This document shows positions 21,001 to 33,979 of a DNA stretch of 64,000 bases, piece after piece (positions within the stretch are counted from its first letter, which is position 1; each line of letters opens with the position of its first letter). The notes under the pieces were generated by a model that was not told where the DNA came from, did not search any database, and worked only from the letters and a program-made list of their open reading frames with translations. The translations under genes were made by a program, and so were the position numbers. This DNA comes from Nemertoderma westbladi. Its lineage: Eukaryota > Xenacoelomorpha > Nemertodermatida > Nemertodermatidae. The stretch is from the NCBI GenBank assembly GCA_032718475.1, contig JAUCBJ010008428.1, forward strand, positions 53,858 to 117,857, in the 5' to 3' direction.

Positions 21001-24000
21001 TCCCGCTACTGCACTTGCACTATAGTTCCGTCCGTACTCCTACCCACTAGTTTCATTCCGCTACTGCACTTGCACTAGTTCCGTCCAATCCTACCCACTA
21101 GTTTCATCCCGCTACTGAACTTGCACTAGTTCCGCCGTACTCCTACCCACTAGTTCCGTCCGTACTTCTAGCCACTAGTTTCATCCCGCTACTGCACTTG
21201 CACTAGTTCCGTCCAATCCTACCCACTAGTTTCATCCCGCTACTGCACTTGCACTAGTTCCGTCCAATCATACTCACTAGTTTCATCCCACTACTGCACT
21301 TGCACTAGTTCCGTCCGTACTCCTAGAAACTAGTTTCAACCCGCTACTGCACTAGTTCCGTCCAATCCTACCCACATCCCGCTACTGCACTTGCACTAGT
21401 TCCGTCCGTACTCCTAGCCACTAGTTTCATCCGCTACTGCACTTGCACTAGTTCCGTCCGTACTCCTAGCCAGTAGTTTCATCCCGCTACTGCACTTGTA
21501 CTAGTTCCGTCCAATCCTACCCACTAGTGTCATCCCGGTACTGCACTTGCACTAGTTCCGTCCGTACTCCTAACCACTAGTTTCATCCCGCTACTGCACT
21601 TGCACTAGTTCCGTCCAATCCTACCCACTAGTTTAATCCGGCTACTGCACTTGCACTAGTTCCGTCCGTACTCCTAGCCTCTAGTTTCATCCCGCTACTG
21701 CACTTGCACTAGTTCCGTCCGTACTCCTAGCCATTAGTTTCATCCCGCTACTGCACTTGCACTAGTTCCGTCCGTACTCCTAGCCTCTAGTTTCATCCCG
21801 CTACTGCACTTGCACTAGTTCCGTCCGTACTCCTACCCACTAGTTTCATCCCGCTACTGCACTTGCACTAGTTCCGTACACTCCTAGCCACTAGTTTCAT
21901 CCCGCTACTGCACTTGCACTAGTTCCATCCGTACTCCTAGCCACTAGTTGCATCCCGCTACTGCACTTGCACTAGTTCCGTCCTATCCTACCCACTAGTT
22001 TCATCCCGCTACTGCACTTGCACTAGTTCCGTCCGTACTCCTACCCACTAGTTCCGTCCGTACTCCTAGCCTCTAGTTTCATCCCGCTACTGCACTTGCA
22101 CTAGGTCCGTCCGTACTCCTAGCCACTAGTTTCATCCCGCTACTGCACTTGCACTAGTTCCGTCCGTACTCCTAGCCACTAGTTTCATCCCGCTACTGCA
22201 CTTGCACTAGTTCCGTCCAATCCTACCCACTAGTTTTATCCCACTACTGCACTTGCACTAGTTCCGCCGTACTCCTACCCACTAGTTCCGTCCGTACTCC
22301 TAGCCACTAGTTTCATCCCGCTACTGCACTTGCACTAGTTCCGTCCGTACTCCTAGCTACTAGTTTCATCCCGCTACTGCACTTGCACTAGTTCCGTCCG
22401 TACTCCTAGCCACTAGTTTCATCCCGCTACTGCACTTGCACTAGTTCCGTCCAATCCTACCCACTAGTTTCATCCCGCTACTGCACTTGCACTAGTTCCG
22501 TCCGTACTCCTAGCCACTAGTTTCATCCCGCTACTGCACTTGCACTAGTTCCGCCCGTACTCCTACCCACTAGTTTCATCCCGCTACTGCACTTGCACTA
22601 GTTCCGTCCGTACTCCTAGCCACTAGTTTCATCCCGCTACTGCACTTGCACTAGTTCCGTCCGTACTACTAGCCACTAGTTTCATCCCGCTACTGCACTT
22701 GCACTAGTTCCGTCCGAACTCCTACCCACTAGTTTCATCCCGCTACTGCACTTGCACTAGTTCCGTCCGTACTCCTAGCCACTAGTTTCATCCCGCTACT
22801 GCACTTGCACTAGTTCCGTCCGTACTCCTAGCCACTAGTTTCATCCCGCTACTGCACTTGCACTAGTTCCGTCCGTACTCCTAGCCACTAGTTTCATCCC
22901 GCTACTGCACTTTCACTAGTTCCGCCCGTACTCCTACCCACTAGTTTCATCCCGCTACTGCACTTTCACTAGTTCCGTCCGTACTCCTAGCCACTAGTTT
23001 CATCCCGCTACTGCACTTGCACTAGTTCCGTCCGAACTCCTACCCACTAGTTTCATCCCGCTACTGCACTAGTTCCGTCCAATCCTACCCACTAGTTTCA
23101 TCCCGCTACTGCACTTTCACTAGTTCCGTCCGTACTCCTAGCCACTAGTTTCATCCCGCTACTGCACTTGCTCTAGTTCCGTCCTATCCTACCCACTAGT
23201 TTTATCCCACTACTGCACTTGCACTAGTTCCGCCGTACTCCTACCCACTAGTTCCGTCCGTACTCCTAGCCACTAGTTTCATCCCGCTACTGCACTTGCA
23301 CTAGTTCCGTCCGTACTCCTAGCTACTAGTTTCATCCCGCTACTGCACTTGCACTAGCTCCGTCCGTACTCCTAGCCACTAGTTTCATCCCGCTACTGCA
23401 CTTTCACTAGTTCCGCCCGTACTCCTACCCACTAGTTTCATCCCGCTACTGCACTTTCACTAGTTCCGTCCGTACTCCTACCCACTAGTTTCATCCCGCT
23501 ACTGCACTTGCACTAGTTCCGTCCGTACTCCTAGCCACTAGTTTCATCCCGCTACTGCATTTGCTCTAGTTCCGTCCTATCCTACCCACTAGTTTCATCC
23601 CACTACTGCACTTGCACTAGTTCCGCCGTACTCCTACCCACTAGTTCCGTCCGTACTCCTAGCCACTAGTTTCATCCCGCTACTGCACTTGCACTAGGTC
23701 CGTCCGTACTCCTAGCCACTAGTTTCATCCCGCTACTGCACTTGCTCTAGTTCCGTCCTATCCTACCCACTAGTTTCATCCCACTACTGCACTTGCACTA
23801 GTTCCGCCGTACTCCTACCCACTAGTTCCGTCCGTACTCCTAGCCACTAGTTTCATCCCGCTACTGCACTTGCACTAGTTCCGTCCGTACTCCTAGCTAC
23901 TAGTTTCATCCCGCTACTGCACTTGCACTATTTCCGTCCAATCCTACCCACTAGTTTCATCCCGCTACTGCACTTGCACTAGTTCCGTCCGTACTCCTAG

Positions 24001-27000
24001 CCACTAGTTTCATCCCGCTTCTGCACTTGCACTAGCTCCGTCCGTACTCCTACCCACTAGTTTCATCCCGCTACTGCACTTTCACTAGTTCCGTCCGTAC
24101 TCCTAGCCACTAGTTTCATCCCGCCACTGCACTTGCACTAGTTCCGTCCAATCCTACCCACTAGTTTCATCCCGCTACTGCACTTGCACTAGTTCCGTCC
24201 AAACCTACCCACTAGTTTCATCCCGCTACTGCACTTGCACAAGTTCCGTCCATACTCCTACCCACTAGTTCCGTCCGTACTCCTAGCCACTAGTTTCATC
24301 CCGGTACTGTACTTGCACTAGTTCCGTCCGTACTACTAGCCACTAGTTTCATCCCGCTACTGCACTTGCAATAGTTCCGTCCGTACTACTAGCCACTAGT
24401 TTCATCCTGCTACTGCACTTGCACTAGTTCCGTCCGTACTACTAGCCACTAGTTTCATCCCGCTACTGCACTTGCACTAGTTCCGTCCGTACTACTAGCC
24501 CCTAGTTCCATCCCGCTACTGCACTTGCACTAGTTCCGTCCAATCATACCCACTAGTTTCATCCCGCTACTGCACTTGCACTAGTTCCGTCCGTACTACT
24601 AGCCACTAGTTTCATCCCGCTACGGCACTTGCACTAGTTCCGTCCGTACTCCTACCCTCTAGTTCCGTCCGTACTCCTACCCACTAGATTCATCCCGCTA
24701 CTGCACTTGCACTATAGTTCCGTCCGTACTCCTACCCACTAGTTCCGTCCGTACTCCTAGCTTCTAGTTTCATCCCGCTACTGCACTTGCACTAGTTCCG
24801 TCCGTACTCCTAGCCACTAGTTTCATCCCGCTACTGCACTTGCACTAGTTCCGTCCTATCCTACCCACTAGTTTTATCCCGCTACTGAACTTGCACTAGT
24901 TCCGCCGTACTCCTACCCACTAGTTCCGTCCGTACTCCTAGCCACTAGTTTCATCCCGCTACTGCACTTGCACTAGTTCCGTCCACTCCTACCCACTAGT
25001 TTCATCCCGCTACTGCACTTGCACTAGTTCCGTCCGTACTTCTAGCCACTAGTTTCATCCCGCTACTGCACTTGCACTAGTTCCGTCCAATCCTACCCAC
25101 TAGTTTCATCCCGCTACTGCACTTGCACTAGTTCCGTCCAATCATACCCACTAGTTTCATCCCACTACTGCACTTGCACTAGTTCCGTCCGTACTCCTAG
25201 AAACTAGTTTCAACCCGCTACTGCACTAGTTCCGTCCAATCCTACCCACATCCCGCTACTGCACTTGCACTAGTTCCGTCCGTACTCCTAGCCACTAGTT
25301 TCATCCGCTACTGCACTTGCACTAGTTCCGTCCGTACTCCTAGCCACTAGTTTCATCCCGCTACTGCACTTGTACTAGTTCCGTCCAATCCTACCCACTA
25401 GTTTCATCCCGGTACTGCACTTGCACTAGTTCCGTCCGTACTCCTAACCACTAGTTTCATCCCGCTACTGCACTTGCACTAGTTCCGTCCAATCCTACCC
25501 ACTAGTTTAATCCGGCTACTGCACTTGCACTAGTTCCGTCCGTACTCCTAGCCTCTAGTTTCATCCCGCTACTGCACTTGCACTAGTTCCGTCCGTACTC
25601 CTAGCCATTAGTTTCATCCCGCTACTGCACTTGCACTAGTTCCGTCCGTACTCCTAGCCTCTAGTTTCATCCCGCTACTGCACTTGCACTAGTTCCGTCC
25701 GTACTCCTACCCACTAGTTTCATCCCGCTACTGCACTTGCACTAGTTCCGTACACTCCTAGCCACTAGTTTCATCCCGCTACTGCACTTGCACTAGTTCC
25801 ATCCGTACTCCTAGCCACTAGTTGCATCCCGCTACTGCACTTGCACTAGTTCCGTCCTATCCTACCCACTAGTTTCATCCCGCTACTGCACTTGCACTAG
25901 TTCCGTCCGTACTCCTACCCACTAGTTCCGTCCGTACTCCTAGCCTCTAGTTTCATCCCGCTACTGCACTTGCACTAGGTCCGTCCGTACTCCTAGCCAC
26001 TAGTTTCATCCCGCTACTGCACTTGCTCTAGTTCCCTCCTATCCTACCCACTAGTTTTATCCCACTACTGCACTTGCACTAGTTCCGCCGTACTCCTACC
26101 CACTAGTTCCGTCCGTACTCCTAGCCACTAGTTTCATCCCGCTACTGCACTTGCACTAGTTCCGTCCGTACTCCTAGCTACTAGTTTCATCCCGCTACTG
26201 CACTTGCACTAGTTCCGTCCGTACTCCTAGCCACTAGTTTCATCCCTCTACTGCACTTGCACTAGTTCCGTCCAATCCTACCCACTAGTTTCATCCCGCT
26301 ACTGCACTTGCACTAGTTCCGTCCGTACTCCTAGCCACTAGTTTCATCCCGCTACTGCACTTGCACTAGTTCCGCCCGTACTCCTACCCACTAGTTTCAT
26401 CCCGCTACTGCACTTGCACTAGTTCCGTCCGAACTCCTACCCACTAGTTTCATCCCGCTACTGCACTTGCACTAGTTCCGTCCGAACTCCTAGCCACTAG
26501 TTTCATCCCGCTACTGCACTTGCACTAGTTCCGCCCGTACTCCTACCCACTAGTTTCATCCCGCTACTGCACTTGCACTAGTTCCGTCCGAACTCCTAGC
26601 CACTAGTTTCATCCCGCTACTGCACTTGCACTAGTTCCGTCCGTACTACTAGCCACTAGTTTCATCCCGCTACTGCACTTGCACTAGTTCCGTCCGAACT
26701 CCGACCCACTAGTTTCATCCCGCTACTGCACTTGCACTAGTTCCGTCCGTACTCCTAGCCACTAGTTTCATCCCGCTACTGCACTTGCACTAGTTCCGTC
26801 CGTACTCCTAGCCACTAGTTTCATCCCGCTACTGCACTTGCACTTGTTCCGTCCAATCCTACTCACTAGTTTCATCCCGCTACTGCACTTGCACTAGTTC
26901 CGTCCGTACTCCTAGCCACTAGTTTCATCCCGCTACTGCACTTGCACTAGTTCCGCCGTACTCCTACCCATTAGTTCCGTCCGTACTCCTAGCCACTAGT

Positions 27001-28447
27001 TTCATCCCGCTACTGCACTTGCACTAGGTCCGTCCGTACTCCTAGCCACTAGTTTCATCCCGCTACTGCACTTGCTCTAGTTCCGTCCTATCCTACCCAC
27101 TAGTTTCATCCCACTACTGCACTTGCACTAGTTCCGCCGTACTCCTACCCACTAGTTCCGTCCGTACTCCTAGCCACTAGTTTCATCCCGCTACTGCACT
27201 TGCACTAGTTCCGTCCGTACTCCTAGCTACTAGTTTCATCCCGTTACTGCACTTGCACTAGTTCCGTCCGTACTCCTAGCCACTAGTTTCATCCCGCTAC
27301 TGCACTTGCACTAGTTCCGTCCAATCCTACCCACTAGTTTCATCCCGCTACTGCACTTGCACTAGTTCCGTCCGTACTCCTAGCCACTAGTTTCATCCCG
27401 CTACTGCACTAGCACTAGTTCCGCCCGTACTCCTACCCACTAGTTTCATCCCGCTACTGCACTTGCACTAGTTCCGTCCGTACTCCTAGCCACTAGTTTC
27501 ATCCCGCTACTGCACTTGCACTAGTTCCGTCCGTACTACTAGCCACTAGTTTCATCCCGCTACTGCACTTGCACTAGTTCCGTCCGAACTCCTACCCACT
27601 AGTTTCATCCCGCTACTGCACTTGCACTAGTTCCGTCCAAACCTACCCACTAGTTTCATCCCGCTACTGCACTTGCACTAGTTCCGTCCGTACTCCTACC
27701 CACTAGTTTCATCCCGCTACTGCACTTGCACTAATTACGTCTGTACTCCTACCCACTAGTTTCATCCCGCTACTGCACTTGCACTAGTTCCGTCCGTACT
27801 CCTACCCACTAGTTTCATCCCGCTACTGCACTTGCACTAATTACGTCTGTACTCCTACCCACTAGTTTCATCCCGCTACTGCACTTGCACTAGTTCCGTC
27901 CGTACTCCTACCCACTAGTTTCATCCCGCTACTGCACTTGCACTAATTACGTCTGTACTCCTACCCACTAGTTTCATCCCGCTACTGCACTTGCACTAGT
28001 TCCGTCCGTACTCCTACCCACTAGTTTCATCCCGCTACTGCACTTGCACTAGTTCCGCCCGTACTCCTACCCACTAGTTTCATCCCGCTACTGCACTTGC
28101 ACTAGTTCCGTCCGTACTCCTAGCCACTAGTTTCATCCCGCTACTGCACTTGCACTAGTTCCGTCCGTACTCCTAGCCACTAGTTTCATCCCGCTACTGC
28201 ACTTGCACTAGTTCCGTCCGTACTCCTAGCCACTAGTTTCATCCCGCTACTGCACTTACACTAGTTCCGTCCAATCCTACTCACTAGTTTCATCCCGCTA
28301 CTGCACTTGCACTAGTTCCGCCCAATCCTACCCACTAGTTTGATCCCGCTACTGCACTTTCACTAGTTCCGTCCGTACTCCTACCCACTAGTTTCATCCC
28401 GCTACTGCACTTGCACTAGTTCCGTCCGTACTCCTACCCACTAGTTT
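12073..28447. repeat. Satellite 2: 16.4-kb array of 51/53-bp units
   Basis: The main unit is 53 bp: ACTAGTTTCATCCCGCTACT, then GCACTTGCACTAGTTCCGTC, then CGTACTCCTAGCC. A 51-bp form has CCAATCCTACCC in the last part. An extra 25-bp block (TAGTTCCGTCCGTACTCCTACCC) is inserted in many places. Larger blocks are repeated: marker variants recur at offsets of 4108, 1238 and 5450 bp (see findings). No frame in it looks coding. The array ends at about 28447 in AT-rich DNA. Confidence 0.97.
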
Positions 28448-30585
28448 CTTAAATTTGTTTTAAAACACTAGCTAGACTAAAAATACTAGCTACTTAAAAA
28501 TGCATTATTATGTTTTTGTCGGAAATTAAATCAACGACCTTTTAAGGTCGAAAACCTCCGTAATGAAAATTTAAGCTTGGTGGTATGTGCTTCCTTCGTG
28601 CCAGGCAGGCATTATTAACCAACCAGTCCCCACGGACATACGATTTAGTACTCAACTTTCAAGGCAATTATCTTAGAATTAAATTATTAATTTTCAAAAT
28701 ACTATTAAATTACTACTACCATTTTGTAACCAATTGCCAACCCCAAAAAATTTTTAAGGGGAGAAATTACAGGTAATGACAGTCGGAAATGATTTTTTTA
28801 GTATAAAGCGATTTCCTAAACTGAAATTAGTAACAAGGAGTTCTATCAGAACGTTTTTTTTATTTATCGAATATAATATTTTATCGGAAAAATGTAACTA
28901 GTCACCGACTGGTACTAATTTTATATTTCATTTACATAATGTTTACTGTTTAGCAATAGGTGTGTTGTGACGCGTAATTATAAATATCAGCAGGCGTGAT
29001 GTCAACTCCAACTCCGACCAAAAGTACAGTACTCCAACTCCGACCAAAAGTAATGATCAGTGAACGTGTCAAACACAAAAAACCGGAGACAACCCGAAGG
29101 CTCCACTCTCACGGCTGCAACCTATAAGGAGGCGAGGCACCACACTAACTCCATTTAATGTTAAATACTCAAATTAAATAAAGGTTAAATAAAGTTAAAT
29201 AAACAAAGTTAAATACTTAAATTTCAAAATTCTGTCTATACAATTTTTGCGGGGAATATTCATCTACATAATTTTGCAAACAGAACGAAAATCCATGGAG
29301 TAGTTAAAAAGTAGATAGAGAAAGTGTCCCAAAAAAAGCCAATGCTAGAAAATTACATTTAAATTTCATCCTGATTACAACTGACCAAACATGCACCAAA
29401 AGTGAAAATTTTTCAAATATATGCTACTTTTGTGGTTTTGATACCTATAGGGTAAAATTTTCGGCGCTGATTCCGAAAATGGCAAAATATTTGCATATTT
29501 ATGGATGTTTGATGGTCTTATTTGGTGTCAAATGTGGTGCTGCACCAAAATTAAAAAATTTGAAATTTTGAGTGAAAATTACAAAGTTACCATAACCCGA
29601 GAACTAAACACCTTATCGAAAAACTGATTTCAGATTCGGAATCACCACAAAATTTTACATTGATAAAAAAATTATGATGAAAAAAAAGACTGGGGGTGAA
29701 CCCCCCCCCCCCCCCCCCAATCTTAAGTTTGGTCCAAAATCAGACAGTCTGTCTGTCGGTACTGGTATAGTTTCAGACTTTAAATAAAAACCGAAATAAA
29801 TCAGTCAATCGTTGATGAAATAAAAATGAACTTGGTAAGTGTGCCGTCTCGTACTGCGCGAAGGCCCCACAAATGTGTGCACTGCTGCATCTTCATAATT
29901 GAAAATTAGTGAAAGACAGACATTGTACTGTACATAAATTTCCGGAATTTTGGACTCTGACACCAGCTAAAACCATTGAATCCGTGGGACTCCCACTCAG
30001 ACTTCAGAAAGCATGCCCCTGTCCACTGAAATCTAGGAGACCCAGATATAGTATTATTATATTATTGTACGAATTTTTATTCAATAATGTTGTCTTTAAC
30101 TTTAATTGACCGAAAAAAAACACAATAATATATCCTTTTGATCAAGTTCCATACAGTAGGTATGAAATGTGAAAAATATCTTTGAAACAGTGAGGGTCTC
30201 ATTTTCTTTATTTGAGATTTCAGTAAAAAATTTAAGTTTCAATTTCTAAACCCTAGGTTTACCTACCTAGATTAACATAGGTTTCAACGATCTGGCCACT
30301 TTTTTGTGTTTTGACACTACTGTAGGTTTACCTACCACCATTAGCAGTTGCAACAATTCCCAGCATCAGTAGGCCTATTTGTACTTGATACATGGTTGAG
30401 CTTTCGGTTTCCGTTTAGCTGAAACAGATAAAAATTTATTGCTCAGAAATTATCCACAGCATTTATGTTATGAAAATTGCCTCATGGTGAAGTGGTGAGA
30501 AGAGAGGGGGGAAACTTGACGTATAACCAACCCATTCATATTGGGTCATAATTTTATGTTTGATTATGATTATCACCGCATATTA
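28448..30585. other. AT-rich spacer, no gene seen
   Basis: This spacer follows the satellite. It contains two copies of CTCCAACTCCGACCAAAAGT near 29008 and 29032, a run of 18 C at 29701, and a stretch (29590-29720) resembling 47820-47960. Short frames at 28585 and 29909 have no coding character. Nothing else is supported. Confidence 0.6.
29590..29735 (+). repeat. Dispersed repeat copy ending in a GGGGG...CCCCC stem and C run
   Basis: The sequence from CATAACCCGAGAACTAAACA through TTTTCAGATT-like text to GGGGGTGAACCCCC and CTTAAG parallels 47820-47965 (GATAACTCGAGAACTGAAAG ... GGGGGTATACCCCC ... CCTTAAG). The copies are well diverged. Confidence 0.55.
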
Positions 30586-30589
30586 TAAA

Positions 30590-30715
30590 TTCTATAGAAT
30601 ACTCATTCATTACACCATGTCCTGGAATATAATGTCGTTATTCGGGTACCTGCCCCCCCCCCCCCCAAAAAAAAAAAATTCTACAAATCGTAATGAGATT
30701 GCATGGAATTTGAAA
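30590..30715 (+). repeat. Diverged repeat, inverted counterpart at 43595-43720
   Basis: TACACCATGTCCTGGAATA and GTCGTTATTCGGGTACCTGC, followed by a C run and CAAATCGTAATGAGATTG, correspond in reverse complement to 43600-43700. The copy is part of a repeat whose other half lies at 33087-33290. Confidence 0.6.
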
Positions 30716-31062
30716 CAGAGATAGTTGTACCTACCTTCCCCTAGGGGAGGGGGGGGGGGGGTAGAATATGCAGTACGCTGTACATACATGAATTTAACCC
30801 GGGATGGTGGACAACAACTATAGTCTGTTGAGAGCATTTTGTTTTAACTTTTTTGTATGCAACATTATTATATTTTAATTTTGATGTATTATTATTTTAT
30901 ATTGTTCATTATACTGTACATTTCGGACCCAAAATTATTATATTCACATTTACCTTTCGAACACAAAATATTTAAAATTATTATTTATTTTTCTCCTTTA
31001 TTTTTTGATAATATTTTTGTTAGTATTATAAAGAGGCCTACTTTATTACTCTATTATACAGT

Positions 31063-31300
31063 ATATACAGTATATACTAGACAGGTCGTACAGCATCTAT
31101 CTACTGACTAAGAAACTAAAAAGTACCAACTACTAGCACAGAAGTAAGCACAGAAAAATGGAGTTACCGGTAGCGGTCCACTGTCTGATTGTGTATACAC
31201 AGTCAGACAGTGGACCGCTAGTATTGACCGGTAGTTGGTGCTTTTTAGTTTCTTAGTCAGTAGATAGATGCTGTACGACCTGTCTAGTATACTGTATATA
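31063..31300. repeat. Large imperfect palindrome (foldback)
   Basis: The left arm at 31063-31132 (including TAGACAGGTCGTACAGCATC and GACTAAGAAACTAAAAAGTA) returns inverted at 31227-31295. Inside is a second inverted pair, TAGCGGTCCACTGTCTGA (31171-31188) and its complement at 31203-31220, around a short loop. It could extrude as a cruciform and may be a small foldback transposon. No coding sequence. Confidence 0.85.
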
Positions 31301-32894
31301 CAGTCGGGGTCTCAAAGTGCATCTGTTCTTTGAGATTTTCTCAAAGTTTTTCTAAAAGTGTCTAAAAGTCATTACATTACTCCCAACGGCCGCTTTGAAT
31401 TCTTGTAGACACTTTTAGTTGGGAATATCAAAGTGATTTCCTGCTTTTAGGCACTTTGGATTCTTTGAGAAATGTCACTTTGAGGTAGTTTGCGGCACTT
31501 TGAATTCTTTGAGAAAATAAACTCCGAGGTATTCCTGATTGACAGCTCGTGGTAAGTTAACAGATGCAGAGGCATTCTCGGGGAACAATATCATGTGGGC
31601 AACAAAGTGATACTTGTGGGTTAGCCAGTTGTTGCCTAGAAGCTATTCCCATTAATTTATCACATTGAGGTTCCCGAGGGTATTACGGGATGAGTTTTCG
31701 GTCGCAAGTACAAATTGAATTTACTGCGCCCTTTGAAAAGCATTCTACCCCCCCCCCCCCCCCCCCACCCTCCCTCCCCTTCTATTTGGAAATAATAACC
31801 TTATATAAAAGTCTTTCTAAAAAATATTCTTAAAAATCAAATAATACGTGAAACATAATTCGTGAAACAAGATTAATGCTTGACAAGAATGATTAATTTA
31901 ATAATAACATAATACAATATAAGATTAACAATTAATATAAGAGAAACTGCACTGCATTTTCTCTGTGTACGCAGTTTCATTACAATGACCTGAAGAAGCC
32001 CTGTTGGGAGAAAGTTATAATAACTTTGTTATTCATTTCATTAGTCACCTGAGGTCAAACCGTACTACCTTAACTGTTTAATTAATATGATAACTACGGT
32101 GACAAGAGCGCGAGAATTCATTCTTAAAAACTAAGAAAGGCTTTCAACTTTCAAGCAAGATAGAACGGCTACACTCTTGTGTTGTTTTAACTTAATAGAA
32201 TACAGATATTAAAATAACCCCTGCCCCTGGCGTTTATATTTGAGGATATTTTAAATGTTTGCCTGATATTCAATTGATGTGTACCGCCTTCTGGCAAAGC
32301 GGCACCCAGTTTAAGCTATCAATCATAGCTAGCTAGTAGCGACAAGTGCAGAGCCGGAAAGAACTGTCGTAGGCTTTGCTTGGCCATTTGTGGTACCATT
32401 TGATTACATAATAGATTTTGGCAGACTGGGCGGTCGATCTGACCATATGCATTGCGCACCAAGAATGCCTAAAACATCTATGGGAACAGCCAATTAGTGA
32501 GCTCTAATCATTTCTCTTTATAAATAATTCAATAAAAATTTTTACTACAGTAACAAATTATTCTCGCTTACTGCAGAAAAAGACAATTTTTTATTACTGC
32601 AGTAATAATTAATTCTTACTTTCAGTAACAAATAATTATTACTGCTGTATTTTTTGGAGGCATTTTTATTGTTTGTTGTATTGGTTTTTATTACTTATAT
32701 TTTACCCTTTAGCAAAGTCAATATACCCCATACCATAGCCAGCTTCAGGCAGGACTGTATGAAATGACTGACAGTATTACTTTGAAATCTTTGAGGACAC
32801 TTTGTCATTTTCTTGGACCACTTTTAGAACTTTGAGACACTTTTAGATCTTTGAGAATTTCTCAAAGAACAGATGCACTTTGAGACCCCGACTG
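31301..32894. mobile_element. 1.6-kb non-autonomous DNA transposon with long TIRs
   Basis: Terminal inverted repeats begin CAGTCGGGGTCTCAAAGTGC and match for about 35 bp, with patchy similarity (CTCAAAG, CTAAAAGTG motifs) for about 100 bp. TATA flanks both ends (31297-31300 and 32895-32898), so the target duplication is TA or TATA. A CAGT start with TA duplication is common in Tc1/mariner elements, but no transposase is present and the superfamily is uncertain. The interior holds a C run (31750-31766) and AT-rich DNA. Confidence 0.8.
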
Positions 32895-33086
32895 TATAAT
32901 AATAATTATTATATTACATAAATATATATTATATTATATATATAGTATATAATTATTATATTGGTTTTCATTATTATTACATTATTATTACATAACTGTA
33001 CATTATATATATTTGGCAATAAATCTACTTTCATCACCTGTAAAAGTAAAAGATCGCAACACCCTTAATTAAATCTGTTTCCGCCG

Positions 33087-33290
33087 GTGACCTGGGCATC
33101 TTTCTATGTGAGCCAGAATTTACGTGTTTGTAAAAGGTGTCTCCTGCGAAATTTCACCAGTTACGTTTTTACATATTTTGAATCCATAATTGCATTAATT
33201 AAGGATTCCAAATATGTAAAAACGTTTGAATTTGTTTGGGAAATAGCTGAGATATGGGCATTCGAAGTTTCTGTAGTATTTGTATATGTA
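33087..33290 (+). repeat. Diverged repeat, inverted counterpart at 43320-43500
   Basis: GGTGTCTCCTGCGAAATTTC followed by ACCAGTTAC, and AATAGCTGAGA further on, match the reverse complement of 43340-43490. The Gypsy element inserted between these two inverted copies. Confidence 0.6.
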
Positions 33291-33348
33291 CATTTACATT
33301 TGCACATGTATTTGCTTCCCTTGCAGGCCATTTAATATATTTAATAAA

Positions 33349-33614
33349 TATGGTGAGTCGGAAAATACACCTATCGGGCTGCAATCATATTGTATTCGTA
33401 AATTGTTATCATGACCGGTAAGCGGTGCTGCTGTTGGCTAGGCGGCACTGTATGTACTACAGTCTGACAGTACACAACGTGCGACCTACAGTATCCCACA
33501 CCGTCTGACTGTTGACTGCGCCGTGATACTGAAAGTATATTGGTGTATATACAAGGACTACCATATTGGGGCGAGCCACGTAGTAATGAGTCCGGGCTGG
33601 ATGGTATCCCTACA
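33349..33614 (-). repeat. 3' LTR of the Gypsy element
   Basis: In sense it runs TGTAGGGATACC to GACTCACCA(TA). The exact outer border is uncertain by 2 bp because TA precedes both copies; taking TA as LTR gives a perfect ATAAA duplication. A TATA-like string, TGTATATACACC, lies on the minus strand at about 33543-33554. Confidence 0.93.
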
Positions 33615-33624
33615 CCCCCTTTCT
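33615..33624 (-). promoter_or_regulatory. Polypurine tract of the Gypsy element
   Basis: On the minus strand AGAAAGGGGG directly precedes the TGTAGGG start of the 3' LTR, the expected position for plus-strand priming. Confidence 0.8.
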
Positions 33625-33656
33625 AGTTTGTTGGTGCACCCACAATCCACAAACTA

Positions 33657-33979
33657 TCATAGTCTATTGGGCGGTTTCCCTCGGCGGCGTGGGTAGGAAC
33701 GGCGTGGCCAATTGGGAGACGCACTGGCTTGTTCGTCAGCCCAGTGAACGCCCTTCTGTGGCGTTGGACGGGGCGTGGCGGCGCTGGAGCCGTCGTTGAT
33801 GCCAGTGGCCGTGTCCTGTATGAGGTGGCGGCGGTTGTGGGTGAGGCACCGACCGGAAGGCGTCCGAACGGTGTACTTCCAGTTGGGATTGGATTCCACA
33901 ATGACCCCGGTGCGGTCCCAACGTTTCGTTGTGGGGTTCTGAACCCGCACAGGTGCCCCTACCGCTAAGGGTACCCCCC
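33657..33979 (-). pseudogene. Gypsy integrase C-terminal domain, separate frame
   Basis: The frame at 33950-33657 has the pattern of the Gypsy integrase tail: VRVQ-like start, W-x-x-x-G, a YxV strand and NRRHL. It then runs into a basic, proline-rich end. It is out of register with the integrase core, which stops at 33980, so a frameshift lies between 33950 and 33985. The domain normally helps bind DNA or chromatin. Confidence 0.65.

Noticed and set aside
12073-28447. CRISPR-like regular array
   Set aside because: Units are contiguous satellite monomers; there are no unique spacers, and the context is a eukaryotic transposon-rich locus.
30610-31111. Short frames near C and G runs
   Set aside because: Homopolymer and AT-rich artefacts without a coding pattern.
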